Source: Emiliania huxleyi CCMP1516
Taxonomy: Eukaryota; Haptophyta; Isochrysidales; Noelaerhabdaceae
Assembly: GCF_000372725.1 (NCBI RefSeq)
Contig: NW_005200631.1
Coordinates: 171,362-235,361 of the forward strand
Length of the DNA stretch: 64,000 bases
Reading direction: 5' to 3'
The position numbers and the translations under genes are program-made. A model generated the notes under the pieces. It made no database searches, was not told the DNA's origin, and worked only from the letters and a program-made list of their open reading frames with translations. Positions within the stretch are counted from its first letter, which is position 1. Each line of letters begins with the position of its first letter. Shown in pieces: positions 23,991-34,911 of this stretch.

Positions 23991-25132
23991 ACTGCCTCGG
24001 GGTCGGAAACAAAGGACAGACGGAGATACGGCTTTACTGCAGCGCCACCAGTAGGCAGCGCAAATGCGCGTGCGTGTGCGCGTGCGCAGACACACTTCGC
24101 TTGATTTAGCGCTTGCAACGACGGAGTCGTCTCGGGGCGCTCTCCTCTAGCCCCACCGTGTCTCGCGCTCGTCGCCCAGGCTGCAGAACCGGCCCCAGAA
24201 GGCGCGACGATCCGGACGAGTGTTTGGCAGTCTAGTGTGCCTATACTGCTGCGCTGCACATCACTGCACTGTGTGTGAAGAGTAGTGTGGCCATTCGGGG
24301 ATCTTAAATGAAAAGTAAGTATGTAACTGTAGAGAGGACTCGGTTTGGGAAGAACGCGAGATAAAAAGTTGATTTCCGGGCTGTCTCGGGCAAGTTCAAA
24401 ATTTGATGATTTCATGACCTCGCCACCCTGGCTGCACTTTGACCTCAACCTCGCCATCTAGAAAACCCCGGCTCTATGAAATCATGGAGAATAGCATGAT
24501 TTGCACATGATTTGTGATATAATGATGGGTCTGTTGATATCATGAGTAAGAATTCATGGTCGTGCTATCATACCCCCGAGCGTGAAAACTGAAATTAGAC
24601 CGACCCGCGACCGCTGCAGTGGTGCAGTGATCATACATAGCGCAAACACACGTGTTCAGACGGAACAGGGGATCCCTCCCCACCTCACAACGTGATACAC
24701 CCCATGCTGGGGAGGGGGAGCTAGCCGGCAGGAGGGGAGCCCCATAGCATTTAAGTTGTAGCACTAGCCCCCCTCCCACAGGCACGCATTACAGGAAATT
24801 GAATGCTTGCAGTGTGGGTCGGTAAACGCGCAAGGAAGCGCATCCCGAGAGATAAAGTATTTTTGTCTGCTACCTATGGCTGCCACCAGCGTGCAGGGCA
24901 AATGTGTACCTTTCTTGCCCTGCTTTCTTGGCCTGCTTTCTTCAAACGCCCACCCCTGCTCCCTTGGTCCTTTCTTTACCTTCGGCGCCACTATTCTTGT
25001 TTCTCCTGTGGAACGTAGGATCAACCGGTGCTCATCAACCTCCATGCCCTTGCACGTGCGAGTGGGCGCGTGCTTGTGGCGCATTCTAGTGATCCGGGAC
25101 TAGGCGCTCCGTACCAGGGCCGGCCAAGGTCG

Positions 25133-25280
25133 GTGAAGAACAGCCAGGCTCGGACTGGACACCAACGCGGTATGGGTGGACGCTGGACAGGTGATGACGA
25201 CACGCACGAGCGACACACAGACACAAAACAGGCTCACAAGACACACAGCCAGCTGGCTGCCACACACCCTGAGTCGGCCA
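25133..25280 (+). repeat. Dispersed repeat E, copy 2
   Basis: Nearly identical to 4356-4500 across the full unit (GGTGAAGAACAGCCAGGCTC to CCACACACCCTGAGT). Confidence 0.9.
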
Positions 25281-25459
25281 GTCCCGTACCTAGTGTCGTG
25301 CGCGAAAAAGAAATCCTTTCCCCGTGAAGTGTGATGCGTGATAAACGTTCAGCGTGAGTGGCGACGCAAGCTTCCGGCCGGCCATATCCCCGCAAAACCT
25401 GAAGCTCAACCGGCCACGCGGTTCTCATTCGAATCACACCCGTGGTGTCTGTCGCAGGG

Positions 25460-25787
25460 CATGACCGACTTGAGCGACGACGCGTACGCGCCCGGCTTGA
25501 GCGAGCAAGAGCAGCGACAGCGAGCTGTCCAACCTCTCCGAGTCTCCGGCCCGCGGCTCTCTCTCGGGCGGTGGCGACGCGCGCTCCCTCTCGGAGGCAG
25601 AGGAGGGCTACGGACGGGCGGACTTCGGCGACTCCGGCGCCGCGCCAGGCCCCAACATCGACATGCAGTCGGTTCCTCCGGGTCAACGTGCTCGACCAGG
25701 TGCCCGCGTCCAACTCCGCGCTGCACGCGGCGGCCAAGGACGAGCACGTCAACGTGATCGGCACGCTGCTCTCTGCCCGCAGGTACT
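25460..25787 (+). pseudogene. Ankyrin-repeat gene fragment
   Basis: One frame reads an acidic Ser-rich region (SSDSELSNLSESPARGSLSG then SEAEEGYGRADFGDSGAAPG). Another, after an acceptor-like CAG, reads NSALHAAAKDEHVNVIGTLL, one ankyrin repeat. No further repeats or a stop-bounded gene follow; tandem non-coding duplications begin at about 25840. It looks like a truncated gene or the 5' end of one that was interrupted. Confidence 0.45.
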
Positions 25788-25839
25788 CTCCACGCGGGCA
25801 TCGGCCCCGATACCCACACGCCCCGAGTGAGGAGAGTAG

Positions 25840-26135
25840 GCACGCGCGACGTTGGGGACGCTTGTACACTACCTTCGGTGCGAGTTCACACCATAGGCGC
25901 GCCGATTGCCAACGTCGCACGTAGAGTCATGATTTGCCTCTCCACTAGCCGTAGCAGCCTGTCTGTCTGGGTGGAGAGGGCTGTAGGCGCGCGACGTTGG
26001 GGACGACTGTACACTACCTTCGGTGCGAGTCAACACCATAGGCGCGCCGATTGCCAACGCCGCATGTAGAGTCATGATAGACGCTTTGCCTCTCCAGACT
26101 AGTCGTAGCACTAGCAGCCTGTCTGAAGTCGCGGC
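25840..26135. repeat. About 145-bp tandem duplication
   Basis: CGCGCGACGTTGGGGACG ... TACACTACCTTCGGTGCGAG ... GGCGCGCCGATTGCCAACG ... TAGAGTCATGAT occurs twice, with first positions near 25842 and 25987. 26200-26420 has short GCGTGATTTC-type repeats. Confidence 0.85.
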
Positions 26136-26514
26136 GCCGGTGCCCTCGCATGTGCTCTGCTGTACTAGCCATGTTCGTTGCGCCCGCGTGTACAGTAGAA
26201 GCGCGCGCAGCTATACACATTTTTGCCGTAGTAACCGGCACAAAATATCGCTCCGGGCTCCGAGCGGCGAGCGTGATTTCTTTGTGTTAAATCGCAAGTG
26301 TGATTTCAAGAGCGTGATCTTTGTGTGAAATCGCAAGGTGTGATTTCAAGAGCGTGAAAATGACGTGCCGACCTTTAAGATATCATGCCTCCATAATATC
26401 ATGGCGAAAACCATGATATGATGCAAGCGGGGAAATCCTGATGTATGAATATCTCCGCGTAATCCGTAAAACGGTTAAGCCGCACATATTCCCCTCTCTA
26501 TATAGGGACTATAG

Positions 26515-26690
26515 CGCTCTATCTCCCCGTATCTCTCCCCGCATTTGTCCGTATCTCCCCGTATCTCCCCGTATCTCTCGAGCGTATCCCCCGATATCCC
26601 CCCGTAATCTCGTCATCATCTTCCGGTATCTCCCAGTATCCCGCAGTATCGGCCGCGGTATCCCGCGGTACGGTATCCCGCCATATACCT
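26515..26690. repeat. CGTATCTCCC minisatellite
   Basis: Degenerate (CGTATCTCCC)n, the same unit as in introner family B copies, here with no recognised flanking exon. 26690-26975 has no gene signal. Confidence 0.8.
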
Positions 26691-26975
26691 CGCCGCGGAG
26701 ATACCGTGAAAAAATCGTCCAGACCAGGGATCAATTTAGAGCCGTAGCCCAACCCCGCCGCGACCCACAACCCACACAAGCAAGGACATCGCATAAGTCG
26801 CGGAGCTTGTGGGTTGTAGACTTACCGGATAACGCGTACGTCCAGTAGGATATAAAGTACACATAGGAAGCAGGGTTGGGACGGACGGGGTGTGGTGGGT
26901 AGAGATGTGGGCTCGAGGGTGCGGGTGAGTAGGGGAGGACGCTCAAAGGCAATTCCCGCCGAGTCGTCGCCCCAG

Positions 26976-28424
26976 TCATGATGGCGACGGCGCCAGGGTA
27001 GGCTCGAGGCCGCTCTGCCCGAGCCCTGCCCAAGTGGCACCATACCAGTTGCTACCGTACATCTCTAGCGAACATGTCGTGCCCGGAATGGCGGGCACGA
27101 TGGCGGTGAAGGGAGCGCCTCCCGCCAACAGCATTATCCCGCGGCAAGACAACTGCCATCGCACCACCTCTGGCCTCTGACCCGCGGTGACGTCGATGCC
27201 GTACATCTTGGCCTCTGTGGACGCCGGAAGGGCGGTTTGTGGTTCGTGGGGCGTCCGGAGCTCTGACGGCGTGCCCAGGGTGCCGAGTTTGATGGTGAAG
27301 GCAATCGTGGACGCTACCTTCTCGCCCGGCAGCAGTGGCGGGATTGGCGGCGGAAACGGCGGCGGTGATGGCGGCGACGACGGCGGCGGCGGCGGCGGCG
27401 ATGGCGGCGGCGGCGAGAGCGGCGGCGACGGGGAGAGCGGCGGCAGGCCCGAGGGTGGCGGTGGGGACGGTGGTGGCGGGAGCGGAGGTGGGGGCGGGGG
27501 CGGAGAGGGAGGCGAGCACGGCAACTCGGCAAGCCGGCGAGGAGCGACACGCAGCGCAGCCTCCAGGTCGCTGGCAGAAGCCTCTGCAGCGACTCCCCCC
27601 TCGGCGGACAGGAGTGTGCCGTCCGGAGGCGAGCTCTCGACGGCATCGAAGCGTGAGAAAGCGAAACGGGTAGAGTGCCGCGACGCCACCTCGTACATGG
27701 CTGCCATCCCCTCGATCGCGCCCTCCGCCATCGCATCTGTCACAAAGTGGCCCGACGGCGGGTAGTCGTCCACCTTGCCAAACCGCGGTTGTGTCGACGA
27801 GAAGGACTGGCCGATGATGCCATGCGGCAGCTGGCGCTCTGCCACGTCGCCACGGCCGCGGAAACTCAGGTCAAGCCGGTGGGCTGGCCCCTTCATGTGC
27901 CCATACACAAAGTTGCCCTGGACCTTGACCAACCACTGGCCAAAGGTGAACGTTCCGGTAGAGAAGCCGAGCCTGACCTTGAGGTCCTCGCATGAGCGAG
28001 TGTCGCCCATGCCGAGGACAAACTTCCCCTTGGCGCCGCAGGTCCCGTTGATGACCCGCCACCCAGTGTTGAACTCATTGAGCTCTGAGGCCCAGAACGA
28101 GGCGGTGGCGTGCTTCCGCTTGGCACCGCCGACACGCGCGACCACGTGCACCTCGGTGATGAAGGAGCCGTCAACAACAAGGTGTTGAGCAGGCATTTTG
28201 AAGGTGGCGTCCTCTGTCTTGACATTGACTGAGAGGCCGGGCACCGAGAAGAAGGTATAGAACCTCCCGTTGCGTCCTCTGAAGTCTGCCCGGCCTCCAT
28301 GTGCGAAGTGTAGGTGCGGGTCCTTGGTGGCGAAGCCGCACTGCGCCCCGGCGTTGCGCACACAATTGAGGAGCCAGAAGATGAGGGGTAGTCCTGCTGA
28401 CGCAGGTCGCGCCTCGATCGCCAT
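26976..28424 (-). CDS. Secreted Pro-rich protein with D-P-H-x-H N-terminal domain
   Basis: Starting at the second Met (28424) gives a signal peptide (LPLIFWLLNCVRNAGAQC); the frame is also open from 28478. The N-terminal globular part has DPHLHFAHGGRADFRGRNG and FYTFFSVPGLSVNVKTED, reminiscent of VWD-like or root-cap-type extracellular domains (weak resemblance). A long poly-Pro linker (about residues 310-370) and a second globular part with MYGIDVTAGQ follow. No intron is evident. It is probably an extracellular matrix or surface protein. Confidence 0.6.
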   Translation of the reverse strand: MAIEARPASAGLPLIFWLLNCVRNAGAQCGFATKDPHLHFAHGGRADFRGRNGRFYTFFSVPGLSVNVKTEDATFKMPAQHLVVDGSFITEVHVVARVGGAKRKHATASFWASELNEFNTGWRVINGTCGAKGKFVLGMGDTRSCEDLKVRLGFSTGTFTFGQWLVKVQGNFVYGHMKGPAHRLDLSFRGRGDVAERQLPHGIIGQSFSSTQPRFGKVDDYPPSGHFVTDAMAEGAIEGMAAMYEVASRHSTRFAFSRFDAVESSPPDGTLLSAEGGVAAEASASDLEAALRVAPRRLAELPCSPPSPPPPPPPLPPPPSPPPPSGLPPLSPSPPLSPPPPSPPPPPPSSPPSPPPFPPPIPPLLPGEKVASTIAFTIKLGTLGTPSELRTPHEPQTALPASTEAKMYGIDVTAGQRPEVVRWQLSCRGIMLLAGGAPFTAIVPAIPGTTCSLEMYGSNWYGATWAGLGQSGLEPTLAPSPS

Positions 28425-29050
28425 CCCTGCTTTGTTTGAGATGCTCAGGGGAGGCGGCAACCAGAGCGCGGCGACCAATGCGGAACTACTTGCTCGCCTG
28501 CCGGTAGCAATTTTTGGGGCATTTCGCGGGTTGCTTATACTTCCTTTTCATTCATCGTAATTGGGCGGATCTTCAGCGCTGGCTGCGATGCTCTCTTTCT
28601 CAGAGGCTCTCATCTCACGCCGCGGTCCCAGCTTGCGTGTCTCGCCAGACCGGCGTGCAGCGAGGCGCGGGAGAGGTTGGGGAATTGATTGGGTGGGAGA
28701 TTTCTGGATGGAGCGACCCGCTTGCGGTCGGTTGCGCGCGCACTCCCCACAAGTGTTGTGAGGGGTGGTTGCGTCGCATCTGTGAGTCAGTGTGTGCGCG
28801 TGTGTGCGGCCGCAGCAGGGAGGGAGGGAGGGGGGGGAAGCACCGCGGGTCACACTCACTCCCTACATACAAGGCCCCCACCCATGGCCTCGAGGTGCGT
28901 GGCGGCCACCCGCGGTGTTCGACACACTTGTGCCGCCACGCACCTCGAGTTCGGGGGCGTTACCACCCCAGTGTGGTGTATGGAACGAACGACGAAGCGG
29001 CGGTACAGGCCCCGACATTACGGGGCTCGGCTTCTTACAGAGCCCGCTCT

Positions 29051-29861
29051 GAGCGGCCGCACACTGCTCGGTACCCCCCCTGCACAACTAAGCGCATGGC
29101 CGACCCCCCCCCCAAGCAGCAGCGCTCTGCTGCTGGGGGGGTCGGGACCCCCCCCCCCAGCAGGAGCGCTCTGCCTGTGGGGGGTGCTGGCATCTCTGTA
29201 CAGACAGCAGCTGTAAAGTAGCATGCGTTCCAGTGGCGAGAATTTATGGTCGGCATCAAAATCAGTGGTCTCACCGGCGGGCCCTCCTACTGCCAACCGG
29301 GAGGTGCGGGGCACGCCAGCCTCTCTTCTACGCCTCTCGTGCCTCGCGGCGCCTCTGCTTCAAGGGGGGAAGATACGGCTCTCGCAGCCCATCATACGCC
29401 GTGGCACAGCGGGGAGCACAGCGGGCTGTACAAGATATTGTTCCCATCTTCGCATGCTCGTCGTTGGTGATATCCGCGCGAGGTCATACGCCACAAGCCA
29501 GCAATCACTCGATGATGAGACTACACTGATGTATAGGCGCGTGTGGTATTACAAGATAGACTCACATGGTCACAAGTGTTTGTAAAAAACGCCAGCACTC
29601 GACACGACGAAGGTGTATTGGGCTCGAAGGCGCGGTGAACACAACCGCCTCGAGCGTACCGCTCAAACACGAGCCGAGGGTGGAGGGGGGGGCGGCGGCG
29701 AAGAGGCGGGAGAGCTGGTCCAGTGCGCTCTGCTGCTGGGGGGGTCCGGACCCCCCCCCCAGCAGCAGCGCTCTGCTGCTGGGGGGGTCAGACCCCCCCC
29801 CCTAGCAGCAGGGATGAGCTTAGTTGTGCAGGGGGGGTACCGAGCAGTGTGCGGCCGCTCT
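29051..29861. mobile_element. Foldback element with about 47-bp terminal inverted repeats
   Basis: GAGCGGCCGCACACTGCTCG then GTACCCCCCCTGCACAACTA (29051-29090) reappears inverted at 29822-29861. Just inside both ends are palindromic G/C-tract modules (AGCAGCAGCGCTCTGCTGCT, GGGGGGGTC, GACCCCCCC). No transposase is seen inside, so this is a non-autonomous foldback/MITE-like element of about 810 bp. A separate 18-bp inverted repeat (CTCGAGGTGCGTGGCGGC) sits at 28889-28950. The rest of 28480-30145 shows no gene. Confidence 0.8.
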
Positions 29862-30145
29862 CTTGCATGGACGTCGTCTAGCCGGGGCACCCGTTTCGAG
29901 AACAGCGCCGCAAGCGTCAACAGATGGAGCGACTCCAGCGAGAGCTCGAAAGGTCGCCCCGACGACTTCACGAGCAGTTCACGAGTTGCAGTCGCGGCGC
30001 AAGAAGCGGCCGCGCGAGGATGGCGCGCAGCAAGGAGCAAGTTTTTTGAATCCCACGAGTCCACACATGTCTCATGTGCCGACATGGGTCTCAATGAGCG
30101 AGGAGCTCTCTCTCACACACAAGACACACTCTAATGTATGTATGT

Positions 30146-30385
30146 AGGAAGGTGAAGAACAGCCAGGCTCGGACTGGACACCAACGCGGTATGGGTGGAC
30201 GCTGGACAGGATATGTATGATGACGACACTCGACACGCACACTCTAGTGGGCAGTCGGAGAAGGGGCAACTCCGTGCACTGACGGTCGGCCGTCAGAAAT
30301 CACGCCTCCGTGGCTCGGGTTACACCAATCCTCGCTACCCAACGCGGCCAAAGGATATCCACCTCGAGAACCTCGAGAGTGAGGG
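30146..30385 (+). repeat. Composite of dispersed repeats E, G and F
   Basis: E at 30146-30215, G at 30248-30303 and F at 30328-30382, ending about 50 bp before the channel start codon. The order differs from the 20-kb copy. Confidence 0.85.
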
Positions 30386-30436
30386 TGTCACCGAGGCCGC
30401 GAGGAGTCCAACCCCAGTCGGCCGAATCGTGCATGG

Positions 30437-33400
30437 ATGATCCCATGTTCGGCCAACCGCCAGGTCTACGACTTTCTCGAGGGCCGAAGCACGGCCGGAC
30501 GGCGCTACCAGCGCGTCACCGTAGTCCTCATCGGACTGAACGTGCTCACGTTCGTTCTCTCGACCGTCTTCCACCCGAAGTACAACCCTGACGGCCCGTA
30601 CCAGCTCTGCGCGGCGGACCGCTGTCGAGGCCTCGACCGGTGGTTCTTTGGCAACGACGACGACAACGGCCTCCTCGGCACCTCCGTGTTTGAGATCCTG
30701 ACCGTCGCAGTCTTCACCGTCGACTACTTTGCGCGGCTGGCCACTGCGCCGGAGGCCGACGCCGCCTACGCCGGCGCGTGCGGTCGCCTCCGCTTCGCCG
30801 TCTCCTTCTACGCTCTTGTCGACCTCGTCTCGACTCTGCCCTTCTACCTCGACTTCTTCATCGAGGGGAACCTGCCCGCCTCGCAGGCGATCCGGATGCT
30901 GCGCCTCGCGCGCATGATGAGGCTGGAGGGGCGGTACGTCGAGTCCTTCACGCTGCTCGACGAGCTTCACGAGGAGCTCTCCCGCGGCGGGCTACTGCGG
31001 ACGGCCGCCTTTGTGGGGACGGTCATCTGGACCATCTGCTCGTCCCTCTACTACCTCGCCGAGCGGCGCAACCCGAAGATGATCTACTGCGCCGCCTGCC
31101 CCGACGTCGACACTGGCGCGTGCTCCTTCGACGAGTGGGGGCTGGTGGACTGCTCCGAGGCCGGCTGCGCGGCCAAGGAAGGGGATGAGGGCGGACCGCC
31201 CTGTTCGAGCCTGTTCGAGTCGATCCCGTCCGCCCTCTTCCTCACCCTCCTCAACCTCTTCGGCGAGTTCCCGCTCGTACAGCAGCACTCGCCCGCCGGC
31301 AAGCTCCTCGCCACGCTCGTCGCCCTCGTCGCCGTAGCCTTCTTCGCGATCCCCGCCTCTATCGTCGGCAACGGCTTCCAGGTGGTGCTCGAGAAGCGGA
31401 AGGCAGCGGACGGCGAGACGGGCGTCCGTGCGAGCATCGACAACCTGACGCACCTCGTCAGCGAGGCGCCTTGCTAGCTGCAGCTAGTTTGCAGCTGGAG
31501 GTAGCGGTCCACACACGGCCTGACTTCGACGAGGCGGAGGGGGCCTCGCTGCACTGTGGCCAGCACGAGGTGGCTGCCCCCTAGGCGGAGAACGAGCGCG
31601 CCTCGGTGCGGCACTTGGAGAGCAGGCACCTCGTCACGGAGCGCGATCGCTTCCTCGACGAGCGGCACCTGCACATGGACGTGCATGCGCCGCCGCCTCG
31701 CGCAGAGGTGGGCGTGGCGCGCGCCTTCGCGGCGCAGCTCGGCGAGGCGCTGCCGCTGCTCTCGGTGGCGGGCTTCGGCGCGCTTCTCGTCTGGGTCGCC
31801 TTCGCCACGGGGATGCACTGTGAGGGTGCTTCGGGGCCTCTTCATGAAGCCGTGCTGTGGCTAGGTCGCCTTCGCCACGGGGATGTACTTTGCGGAGCGC
31901 GGCTCGCTGGACGCGGAGATGGCCGGCAGCTACAAGACCATCCCCGACGCGATGTGGCTCACGCTGCTCAACCTGTCGGGCGAATCGCCGCTCTGCCACT
32001 ACTCGACCGCCGGCAAGCTCCTCGCCGCCCTCATGGCGATCGTCGCGACGGGGCTCTTCGGCATCGAGATCGGCCTCGCCGGCCTGACCCGCGAGTGATG
32101 AACCACCCACCCTCTACCCCCCACTCCTCAGGCATCCCGATCGGCCTCGTTGGCGCCTCCTTCGAGCAGCTCGTCGAGGGGCGCACCAAGGACGCGAGTG
32201 CGGCGGCGGCCGACGCGACACCGCTCGACGCGCCGCCGCCGCTCTACGCCGCCATCCACGCCGCCCTCTCGAGCGGCGCGGCGCTGCGAGTCATCTTTGG
32301 CGTCATCTTTCTCTCGGTCGGCCTCGCCATCCTCGAGACGCTGCCGGAGTACGAGTGCGACGGCGCGGCGGCGGCGACGACGGAGTGCTCGCTCTTTGCG
32401 GCGGCCGAGTGGGCTTCGGTCCTGCCACCGTCAAGTGCCTGCCGCCGTGAACAGCGTCTCCTCACGCCTCTGGCTGTGAACAGGTCCTGCTCTTCACCGT
32501 CGAGTACCTGCTGCGGCTGCTCAGTGCTCCCGCCGACCCCGACCTCGGCGGCGGCGGCCGGGTGCGTCTCCGCCTCTCTCTCTCCCCCATCGCCTCGGGC
32601 GCCGGAGGGAATGATCGATCCACTGCTTGGCCAGGCGCGGCTCCGCTTCGTCTTCTCCTTCTACTCGGTGGTCGGCCTCCTCGTAGTCGCCCCCCAAGAT
32701 GCCGAATGACCGTCGATTGCTTCATGAACAGGCGGTCGATCTCCTCGCCGTGATCCCCTTCTACATCGCGCAGGCGGCGCCGGGCGGCTGGGTGGACGAG
32801 CAGCGCGCGGCCCTCGCCCCGACCTCGAGGAATCTCGGCTCATCTCGGCTCCTCTCGCACAGGTGGACGAGCACGACGCCTACTTCCGGATGCTGCGGCT
32901 GCTGCGGCTGCTCAAGCTCGACAAGTACGTGCCCTCGATCACCCTCATCGACGACGTGGTCCGGCTCAAGCGGCAGCCCCTCCTGCTCGCCGCCGGCGCC
33001 TCCCTCGCGCTGTGGCTGCTCTTTTCGTCGCTGCTCTGGCTGTGCGAGCACGCCGACACGGCGAACGAGCTCGACGACCCCCTACCCTCGTACGGCTGCA
33101 TCGAGGATTGCACGATGGCGGACCGGCTCGATTGGGGCGGCGGCGTTTCTGTCCTCCCCGAGAACAGCCGAGAGGACCCGACTTCTCCCGGAGTGTAGGT
33201 TCGGCTCGTGGGGCGGCGCATCCTTCTACACCCTCATCCACCTCACTGGCCGACTACCCTTGACCCACCACTCTGCCGCGAGCGGCGTCGCCTCACGCTT
33301 CCGTCTCTAGACAGGCGACTACCCGATCGTGACTTACTCCGCCGCCGGCCGCGTCACCTGCTTCCTCATGGTCGTGGCCGCCGTCGGAGTCGTGTCGGTG

Positions 33401-34911
33401 CCGTCGGGCCTCATCGCCTCGGGGTTCCAGCAGGCCGGCTCCTCCTTAGCCATACCTCGGCTTTACATCACGGCCGCCCCTCGGCCGCCCCTCGGCCGCC
33501 CCTCGGCCGCACCTCGTCCGCACCTCGGATAGGTGGTCGACGAGCGGCACGAGACGGGCGAGTCGGGCGACGGCTACTTTGAGACGGCGTACGCGGCCTT
33601 GGAGGGCTTGCCGCCGCCGCGCTCTCGCTGGGGGCCAAAGGTGGACGCGCTGCAGGAGCAGGTCAACACTTTCCTCAACGGAGACGGCTCGTTGCGTCGC
33701 AGCGCAGCGTCGGGCGCCTTCCGCAGCGGTATCCTCGTCCTGCACCCCTGACGCTCCCTGACTCTCGGCTGACTCTCGGCTGCCTCGAGGCGGCAGGCAT
33801 CCTCGTCCTCATCCTAGCGAACCTCGTTGCCGTCGCCGCCGAGACTGTCCCGCAGGCCGTCCCTCCGCCGCGATCAGCCCCCCCGAGAGTGGGTGGCGGG
33901 CGGGGGCGGGAAGGTGGAGGGAGGGAAGAGAAGGGCGCGAGTCGCCCTCCCCGTCCTCATGTCCCGCCAGGTTGACCGGTGGGTCGGCAACGAGCCGCAC
34001 AACTTCTTCGACGTACCGCCCTCTCGCGCGTCGCCTGCTGCGAGCCGCGCTTGCTCACACGCCTGCTTGTGAGCAGGTGCTGGAGGCCGTCTCGTGCTTC
34101 GTCTTCTCGGGCGAGTATTGCGCGCGCATCTTCTCGGCCGCCAAGGACAAGCGCCACCTCTACTCGCCCGTCTACTACGCGACGACCTTCTTTGGTGCAT
34201 GCTCGCCGTCTCGCCGTGCCCACCGCGGCAGCATCTCTGCCTCACCTCGGCCCCGTCTCGGCTGCAGGAATCGTCGACCTGCTCTCCTTCTTGCCGTGGT
34301 ACGTGCAGCAGGCGAGCCTCGCGCTGGGGCTCGCCGGCAGCTCGTCGGACGCGGCGGCCGTCTTCCGCATCTTCCGTCTCTTCCGCGTCCTGCAGCTCGA
34401 GCGCTTCCTCACCGCCTTCACGCTGCTCGACAACGTGCTGCGCGCGTCGGCAGACGTGCTGGTGGCCACCGGCCTGATGGCGCTCATCATCTGGGTGGGA
34501 GGGGCAGCCCTCTTCTTCCTCTTCGAGCAGCACAACCCAAACTACCGCGAGTGCGACGGCACCTCGCTGCGCTAAGTGCTGCTCCCAGGGAGGGGGGCCG
34601 CCTCCTCACGCCTCCGCCTGCGAACAGGCCTCTCGCCGGCCGAGTGCTTCTCCTTCCCCTCGACCACCGCGTGCAACACGGCGCACCCGGGCAGCTGCTC
34701 GCAAGAGACGTTTGCGCACATGCCCGACGCGCTTTACATGACGGCCATATTCCTCTGCGGCGAGTGGGGCGTGTGCGACTTCACGCTCGGAGGCAGGGCG
34801 GTCGCCGCGTTCATGTGCATCGCCGGCATCGCCATCGCCGCCATCCCAATCGGCTCACTCTTCGAGGCATTCGGCGCCGTCATCGGGCTTTCGGAGGAGG
34901 GGGACGGGTGA
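30437..34911 (+). CDS. Multi-domain voltage-gated cation channel, four pore repeats
   Basis: Repeat I (30437-31460) has S1-S6, with S4 IRMLRLARMMRLEGRY. Repeat II (about 31575-32160) shows only S5-pore-S6. Repeat III (about 32170-33530) has S4 FRMLRLLRLLKLDKY. Repeat IV (about 33800-34911) has S4 VFRIFRLFRVLQLERF. The pores are aligned: FLTLLNLFGEFPLV, WLTLLNLSGESPLC, YTLIHLTGDYPIV, YMTAIFLCGEWGV. Each has L-x-G-(E/D) where a K+ channel would have T-V-G-Y-G. At least ten introns of 64-77 bp lie within, many with duplicated exon starts (31795-31864, 32061-32131, 32419-32483, 32668-32731, 32792-32862). Ion selectivity cannot be read. A junction between I and II (31478-31575) is unresolved. Confidence 0.8.
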
